From Phoronis ovalis (taxonomy: Eukaryota; Phoronida; Phoronidae), in NCBI GenBank assembly GCA_028565635.1, contig JAOXYB010066957.1, positions 1-10,168 of the forward strand: DNA of 10,168 nt, given 5' to 3'. Of this stretch, positions 9,001 to 10,168 are shown piece by piece. Position 1 is the stretch's first letter, and each line of letters opens with the position of its first letter. Under the pieces are notes generated by a model. That model was given only the letters and a program-made list of their open reading frames with translations. It did not search any database and was not told the origin of the DNA. The position numbers and the translations under genes are program-made.

Positions 9001-9875
9001 TGTTGTAACAGCCTTCACCTCCCCTTGGTTTAATGTCTGTTTATTCTATAAATCTCTTAGAAATAATTCACATGTGTTTCTTAGCATATGCTCATTTTGA
9101 AGCTAAGTAAACCAATTTAACCAACAAGCCATCAGAAAAAGAACTCTCAATGGCGAATTAACGTCCGGGATTTCCAAATTCAAGCCGAACCAATCAAGCA
9201 GAACTTTGCTTCATTATTATTGTCATTCCTTACCTGATGTCAAATAACTTGGGGCCTGAGACTGTGTAAATGGTATAGGCCCGAGTTCTGCCACATCAGC
9301 CATGCCATCTAGCAAGGATCGTGATGCATTGTCAACAGCATTCTGGACAGGTTTTAAAGTAGTTAGAAAACCTTCTCCTCTATAGTATATAGATCTGCAA
9401 CATAAACCACATACAATTATAATGTGTTTAATGGGTTTGCATCAATATGTGTCTTTACTGTGACATTTCTGATATAATTATATTACTTTATAATGCAAGC
9501 CTCATAAAACAAAAACTTAGGAAACTATCTATATATGTCTATTTGTGGCAAGGTATGTGTTTGTTACCAAGATTTAATTTTGAACAATCTTGCGTTAATA
9601 GTTTCAGCTATCTACTTTATTGTTCATGCTGGGAATGTGCGTGCCAGTGGTCGCTGGAGCAGGTTTGTAGTTTCTAGTTGAACTGACCTTGTTGGTAATA
9701 TTTCATTGTGCAATACGTCTTCTGACTCTAGATTATGATCTCGACTACCAATAGAACTGATATGTCTGGGTACTGGGTCACTACACATGCTCACAGCTTT
9801 AGATAGGCGATCAACAGCATCAATCAGGTTGGTCGACACATCAGTTAGTAATAACTTTAAATCACTGGTACGCTT
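13..9875 (-). CDS. SGO: Shugoshin-like cohesin protector, 13 exons in window, 5' partial
   Basis: Spliced exons (minus strand): 9688-9875, 9234-9394, 8577-8692, 7772-8293, 7212-7327, 6543-6700, 5813-6010, 4903-5126, 3412-4362, 2916-3048, 2414-2571, 2137-2267, 13-43. All junctions keep phase, giving about 1028 residues with the N-terminus missing. Recognition rests on the C-terminal motif (about residues 1001-1021: RRPRR, then VSYAEPKLG-SKL), which matches the Shugoshin_C pattern of basic cluster, xVxYxEPxL, xxKL. Known role of the family: recruits PP2A-B56 to centromeres and shields cohesin from premature removal. The rest is low-complexity, basic and full of SP/TP and RxS sites, usual for shugoshins. 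The length is nearer human SGO2 (about 1265 aa) than SGO1 (561 aa). The N-terminal coiled coil should lie upstream of 9875, outside the window. SGO1/SGO2 orthology cannot be decided. Confidence 0.84.
323..1133 (+). pseudogene. Decayed DUF6589-family protein fragment, antisense in last shugoshin intron
   Basis: Three reading-frame segments join into one recognisable C-terminal region. Segment 1 (323 to about 470) includes APKKPNAKL and RKRFITSWGLRKKL, like the degenerate zinc-finger part. Segment 2 (about 463-531, another frame) reads DHKYNYTSNALTKYL. Segment 3 (about 531-1133) reads LNFDDAIARGDGDRI, then an in-frame TAA at 609-611, then PKYAFAVLELQAQ, LLSPRLAHKLIWNRVINNRG, NLPDDLELEHKNRIFK, a SGKH block and the end KWISKSLTTFGRKHYYKY with a stop at 1131-1133. 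These blocks match my memory of DUF6589 proteins, which are multicopy in marine invertebrates and have no known function. There is a plausible AG acceptor at 321-322. Two frameshifts and one stop make it a relic. The frame after the stop is still open for about 170 codons, so decay is not old. No terminal inverted repeats were identified. Confidence 0.75.
1499..1546. repeat. Inverted repeat with 11-bp perfect arms
   Basis: TTTTATCAGTT (1499-1509) and AACTGATAAAA (1536-1546) are exact reverse complements with a 26-nt spacer, in the last intron. No function is assigned. Confidence 0.8.
1637..1656. repeat. (TA)10 microsatellite
   Basis: Ten uninterrupted TA units inside the last shugoshin intron. 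Confidence 0.95.
1846..1993. repeat. Imperfect inverted repeat, about 23-bp arms
   Basis: The left arm 1846-1868 (core CAGTCCCTTTGGGTGT) pairs with the right arm 1970-1993 (core ACACCCAAAAGGGACTG), with one extra base and a few mismatches. Weaker matching continues outward (ATGTCTCA near 2027 against TGAGACAT at 1833). The loop is about 100 bp. It may be a small palindromic mobile-element remnant; no target-site duplication was recognised. Confidence 0.7.
1872..1907. repeat. 18-bp tandem duplication, two copies
   Basis: TTTGATACTGGATAAATA is followed directly by TTTGATACTGGGTAAAAG, 15 of 18 positions the same. It lies between the arms of the 1846-1993 inverted repeat. Confidence 0.85.
2137..2195 (-). 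other. Shugoshin C-terminal (SGO) motif codons
   Basis: Within exon 12 the residues IRRPRRGAGTVSYAEPKLG line up with the family pattern RR-x-x-R-x-x-x-V-x-Y-x-E-P-x-L. The tail of the motif (SKL) is in the micro-exon at 13-43. This is the strongest single piece of evidence for the identity of the whole gene. Confidence 0.88.
2137..2267 (-). CDS. SGO: Shugoshin exon 12, most of the SGO motif
   Basis: Acceptor TCTATACAG and donor GGAAG|GTAAGA. Phase 0 in, phase 2 out, residues 976-1018. A Gln/Glu-rich stretch leads to SSSEIRRPRRGAGTVSYAEP and then KLG. This is the diagnostic region: basic RRxRR, then VSYxEPxL as in the Shugoshin_C family (compare VNYKEPTL in human SGO1). In human SGO1 this motif reads Bub1-phosphorylated histone H2A and anchors the protein at centromeres. 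If the intron is retained the frame reads AGG then TAA, so the protein would end KLGR at 2133. Confidence 0.9.
2414..2571 (-). CDS. SGO: Shugoshin exon 11, acidic amphipathic segment
   Basis: Acceptor CATTCTTTATAG and donor AAA|GTAAGC. Phase 1 in, phase 0 out, residues 924-975. A basic VSKRMKT is followed by the acidic, hydrophobic DDLDAMFDSDISLLEDY (codons 2438-2488) and a basic KPPNKRK. If the donor is not used, translation stops two codons later (V-S-stop), so skipping of this splice would remove the SGO motif. Its acidic stretch lies about 50 residues upstream of the SGO motif. Confidence 0.84.
2572..2915 (-). other. Intron 10 of shugoshin
   Basis: A 344-bp GT-AG intron (donor GTGAGA, acceptor CTTTATAG). 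Nothing further seen. Confidence 0.8.
2916..3048 (-). CDS. SGO: Shugoshin exon 10
   Basis: Acceptor TTTTCTGTTCAG and donor TTAG|GTGAGA. Phase 0 in, phase 1 out, residues 879-922. It reads TKKVESPVVCNDSE through IIQRKTHTTSRHLVKEMEIL and includes one SP site. No known domain. It is supported by strong splice sites and by frame continuity with exons 9 and 11. Confidence 0.82.
3049..3411 (-). other. Intron 9 of shugoshin
   Basis: A 363-bp GT-AG intron (donor GTGAAT, acceptor TCTGTTCAG). Open frames on the plus strand here are short and have no family resemblance. Confidence 0.8.
3412..4362 (-). CDS. SGO: Shugoshin exon 9, large repeat-bearing exon
   Basis: Acceptor TTATACTTAG and donor AAG|GTGAAT. 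Phase 0 in and out, 317 codons, residues 562-878. It begins VPETPNHATDK and has a likely bipartite nuclear localisation signal (ERKRKQAAEEEESPKQKRCR). Next come two full tandem repeats of 49 and 47 residues plus a partial third, each starting SRS(K/R). A KEN tripeptide (residues 848-850, codons 3496-3504) sits in a Lys-rich tail; human SGO1 also has a KEN degron inside a Lys/Asn-rich stretch. The exon ends with long runs of Lys. It is entirely low complexity, so homology searches here will be unreliable. Confidence 0.85.
3697..4059 (-). repeat. Tandem coding repeats, 49 + 47 residues and a partial third
   Basis: Unit 1 is 3913-4059, unit 2 is 3772-3912 and a partial unit 3 is 3697-3771. Each unit starts SRSK/SRSR, passes through a TKT/AKTCK block, TTE or TTD, EI-x-AES-x-ASK, and a Met/Gln-rich LQT or MQT, then a Pro before the next unit. 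Nucleotide identity is still visible (for example the block coding AES-x-ASK near 3830 and 3970), so the duplication is fairly recent or under constraint. Confidence 0.85.
4363..4902 (-). other. Intron 8 of shugoshin
   Basis: A 540-bp GT-AG intron (donor GTAATT, acceptor TACTTAG), AT-rich. No feature seen. Confidence 0.8.
4903..5126 (-). CDS. SGO: Shugoshin exon 8
   Basis: Acceptor ATTTCTGTTAG and donor AAG|GTAATT. Phase 1 in, phase 0 out, residues 488-561. It opens with PKSRSKRTKTRSKAK, a further copy of the basic repeat. A more ordered-looking segment follows: EPAGVFDYQGTPPAND, MKVYDPPGSDTS, then ATPPQRTSLAEFRQKQNK. There are three TP/PP-rich candidate CDK sites. The aromatic VFDY could serve as a short binding motif, but I know no match for it. 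Confidence 0.82.
5127..5812 (-). other. Intron 7 of shugoshin
   Basis: A 686-bp GT-AG intron (donor GTAGGC, acceptor TCTGTTAG). Short open frames on both strands look random. No feature seen. Confidence 0.8.
5813..6010 (-). CDS. SGO: Shugoshin exon 7
   Basis: Acceptor TTTATTGTAG and donor AAAG|GTAGGC. Phase 1 in and out, residues 422-486. It contains TKTCKPCVK and then TRSRSKSNFQVKLSKLGKM, two halves of the basic repeat that recurs in exons 4, 8 and 9. A TP site (KDTPETT) lies between them. The Gly-rich FGTGEKDTG after this is unlike the rest of the protein. No domain is recognised. Confidence 0.82.
6011..6542 (-). other. Intron 6 of shugoshin
   Basis: A 532-bp GT-AG intron (donor GTATCG, acceptor TTGTAG). 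It contains the duplicated 23-bp hairpin near its 5' splice site; otherwise nothing is seen. Confidence 0.8.
6441..6486. repeat. 23-bp perfect direct repeat, each copy a hairpin
   Basis: Copies at 6441-6463 and 6464-6486 are identical. Each holds the near-palindrome TGTCATTCAATATGACA (7-bp stem CTGTCAT/ATGACAG, 5-nt loop). On the transcribed strand they lie about 57-102 nt downstream of the exon 6 donor. Confidence 0.92.
6543..6700 (-). CDS. SGO: Shugoshin exon 6
   Basis: Acceptor TGTTTTTTCAG and donor CAG|GTATCG. Phase 2 in, phase 1 out, residues 369-420. It starts LLNPYIALQNLANG, a hydrophobic, probably helical patch in an otherwise polar protein, and continues NPLQDIERRLPKLMG. It ends with SNTPELSPNQS, which carries TP and SP sites. 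LQDIER approaches a B56 LxxIxE motif but has Arg in place of the final Glu. No domain is recognised. Confidence 0.82.
6701..7211 (-). other. Intron 5 of shugoshin
   Basis: A 511-bp GT-AG intron (donor GTACTG, acceptor TTTTTTCAG). No other feature seen. Confidence 0.8.
7212..7327 (-). CDS. SGO: Shugoshin exon 5 with MELT sequence
   Basis: Acceptor TAATTCTAG and donor AAG|GTACTG. Phase 0 in, phase 2 out, residues 330-367. After an acidic VDDDQ stretch comes MSEDMELTEVINFGPISL. MELT (residues 351-354, codons 7253-7264) equals the Mps1-phosphorylated, Bub3-binding consensus of KNL1. From memory, human SGO2 carries a related ADMDLTASEVS segment, so this may be an inherited shugoshin feature rather than a new one. 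Function here is inferred only. Confidence 0.82.
7328..7771 (-). other. Intron 4 of shugoshin, GC-AG type
   Basis: The donor reads AAG|GCAAGT at 7771-7766, the preferred context of the rare GC-AG class. The acceptor is TTCTAG before 7327. No GT donor nearby keeps the frame with exon 5. Nothing else is seen in its 444 bp. Confidence 0.75.
7772..8293 (-). CDS. SGO: Shugoshin exon 4, Lys-rich with RVTF motif and acidic segment
   Basis: Acceptor TTTCCTTTAG; the donor is the non-canonical AAG|GCAAGT. Phase 0 in and out, residues 156-329. It begins with a basic repeat (SRSKRSRSKAKKK), continues through about 75 Lys/Asp/Asn-rich residues, then reads RDRRVTFSVDG (RVTF at residues 255-258, codons 7985-7996), a textbook PP1-docking RVxF. 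An acidic stretch (DQDDSLLVSDESDD) and DDAFNMLDRSDVF follow. In human SGO1 a short AYNF segment near the middle binds cohesin SA2-SCC1; DDAFNM resembles it loosely. The exon ends with a helical, Glu-rich ELEKEICKAAEE. Confidence 0.83.
8577..8692 (-). CDS. SGO: Shugoshin exon 3, basic Ser patch
   Basis: Acceptor TTGATTTCAG and donor GAT|GTGAGT. Phase 1 in, phase 0 out. It encodes residues 118-155. A dense basic/serine patch (FERRSASRRISPRHNSL) contains several RxS/RRxS sites that fit Aurora B or PKA consensus, plus one SP site. It is followed by a charged EKEE stretch. Aurora-type control of shugoshin is known in animals; whether these serines are used here is not visible. Confidence 0.82.
8693..9233 (-). 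other. Intron 2 of shugoshin
   Basis: A 541-bp GT-AG intron (donor GTAAGG at 9233, acceptor TTTCAG before 8692). AT-rich, with no feature seen on either strand. Confidence 0.8.
9234..9394 (-). CDS. SGO: Shugoshin exon 2
   Basis: Acceptor TTTATGTTGCAG and donor CAG|GTAAGG are both strong. Phase 2 in, phase 1 out. It encodes residues 64-116, containing the segment LKPVQNAVDNASRSLLDGMA and ending near SYLTS. The sequence is predicted helical in its middle and has an RSLL tetrapeptide that fits a minimal D-box (RxxL). I recognise no domain here. Confidence comes from the splice sites and from the uninterrupted frame linking exons 1 and 3. Confidence 0.82.
9688..9875 (-). CDS. SGO: Shugoshin exon 1 (first in window)
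   Basis: Acceptor TCCTTGCAG ends at 9876 and donor GTCAGT starts at 9687. Phase 0 in, phase 2 out. It encodes residues 1-62 plus part of R63. It opens with a helical, heptad-like stretch (LKLLLTDVSTNLIDAVDRL, residues 6-24), then a polar Ser/Asp/His-rich tail. In shugoshins such a stretch follows the PP2A-binding coiled coil, so this is probably the region just after it; that is inference from position. No initiator Met is needed because the frame enters from an upstream exon. Confidence 0.8.
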
Positions 9876-10168
9876 CTGCAAGGATTAATAAGGTGATTTA
9901 TGGATGAAACAGATACAATAATTACTGAAAGGAAGTTCAAAATAATCAAAAAGTGATAACCATATTTATTCCAATGTTACCTTGAATTGCATATAATACA
10001 TGTTTATTCAGCTAAAATGTATAACTGATGTTCTAAATTCTTAACAAGACATTTGTCATGTCTAATGCCCATCCAATGTGTAGGATATTTGTTTAACATT
10101 ATGGTTTTTTTACATTAGAAAAGAATATAATACATCATGCATTATAATCTGGTTTATCATTGTGGGGT
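9876..10168 (-). other. Upstream intron of shugoshin, partial
   Basis: This is intron sequence before exon 1 of the window, with a good acceptor next to 9876. I see no exon in it that could encode the expected N-terminal coiled coil, and no promoter signal. Confidence 0.6.

Noticed and set aside
9974-10010. Possible further upstream exon ending at AAG|GTAACA near 9981
   Set aside because: The in-phase frame opens only a few codons (ending MQFK) before a TGA, and has neither a good acceptor nor any coiled-coil character.
1-10168. KNL1 as the identity of the gene, because of RVTF and MELT
   Set aside because: There is only one MELT, no RWD-like C-terminus, and the C-terminal RRPRR...VSYAEPKL motif is specific to shugoshin.

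Overview
This is an AT-rich, intron-rich eukaryotic window. It reads as animal DNA, and most likely a marine invertebrate: the exons are small with good GT-AG sites, and a DUF6589-type relic, a family I know mainly from molluscs, cnidarians, lancelets and similar genomes, sits in an intron. The phylum cannot be fixed from sequence alone.

One gene on the minus strand occupies essentially the whole window. I could chain 13 coding exons from 9875 down to 13. Every junction keeps the reading frame and none of the chained exons contains a stop. They encode about 1028 residues, numbered below from the first codon in the window. The protein is disordered, very rich in Lys/Ser/Thr/Glu and low in recognisable domains. 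Its C-terminus carries a clear shugoshin C-terminal (SGO) motif, RRPRRGAGTVSYAEPKLG followed by SKL. I therefore call it a shugoshin, the centromeric protector of cohesin. The start codon and the N-terminal PP2A-binding coiled coil lie beyond the right edge.

Layout from right to left, which is the direction of transcription: exons 1-3 (9875-8577), a post-coiled-coil region with a basic Ser-rich patch; exon 4 (8293-7772), a Lys-rich exon with an RVTF motif and an acidic segment; exon 5 (7327-7212) with a MELT sequence; exons 6-8 (6700-4903) with SRSK/TKT basic repeats and SP/TP sites; exon 9 (4362-3412), a large exon with 47-49-residue tandem repeats and a KEN sequence; exons 10-11; exon 12 (2267-2137) with most of the SGO motif; then a 2.1-kb last intron; and a 31-nt terminal exon (43-13) with the last ten residues and the stop.

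The last intron holds, on the opposite strand, a decayed DUF6589-family fragment (about 323-1133) with two frameshifts and one in-frame stop. It also holds a TA microsatellite, a short tandem duplication and two inverted repeats. No tRNA, rRNA, CRISPR, operon or bacterial-style signal is seen.

No entirely new system is evident. The points most worth a second look are the KNL1-like pair of motifs (RVxF and MELT) inside a shugoshin, the micro-exon that completes the SGO motif with an altered end, the stop codon embedded in the last 5' splice site, and the repeat-driven growth of the basic region.
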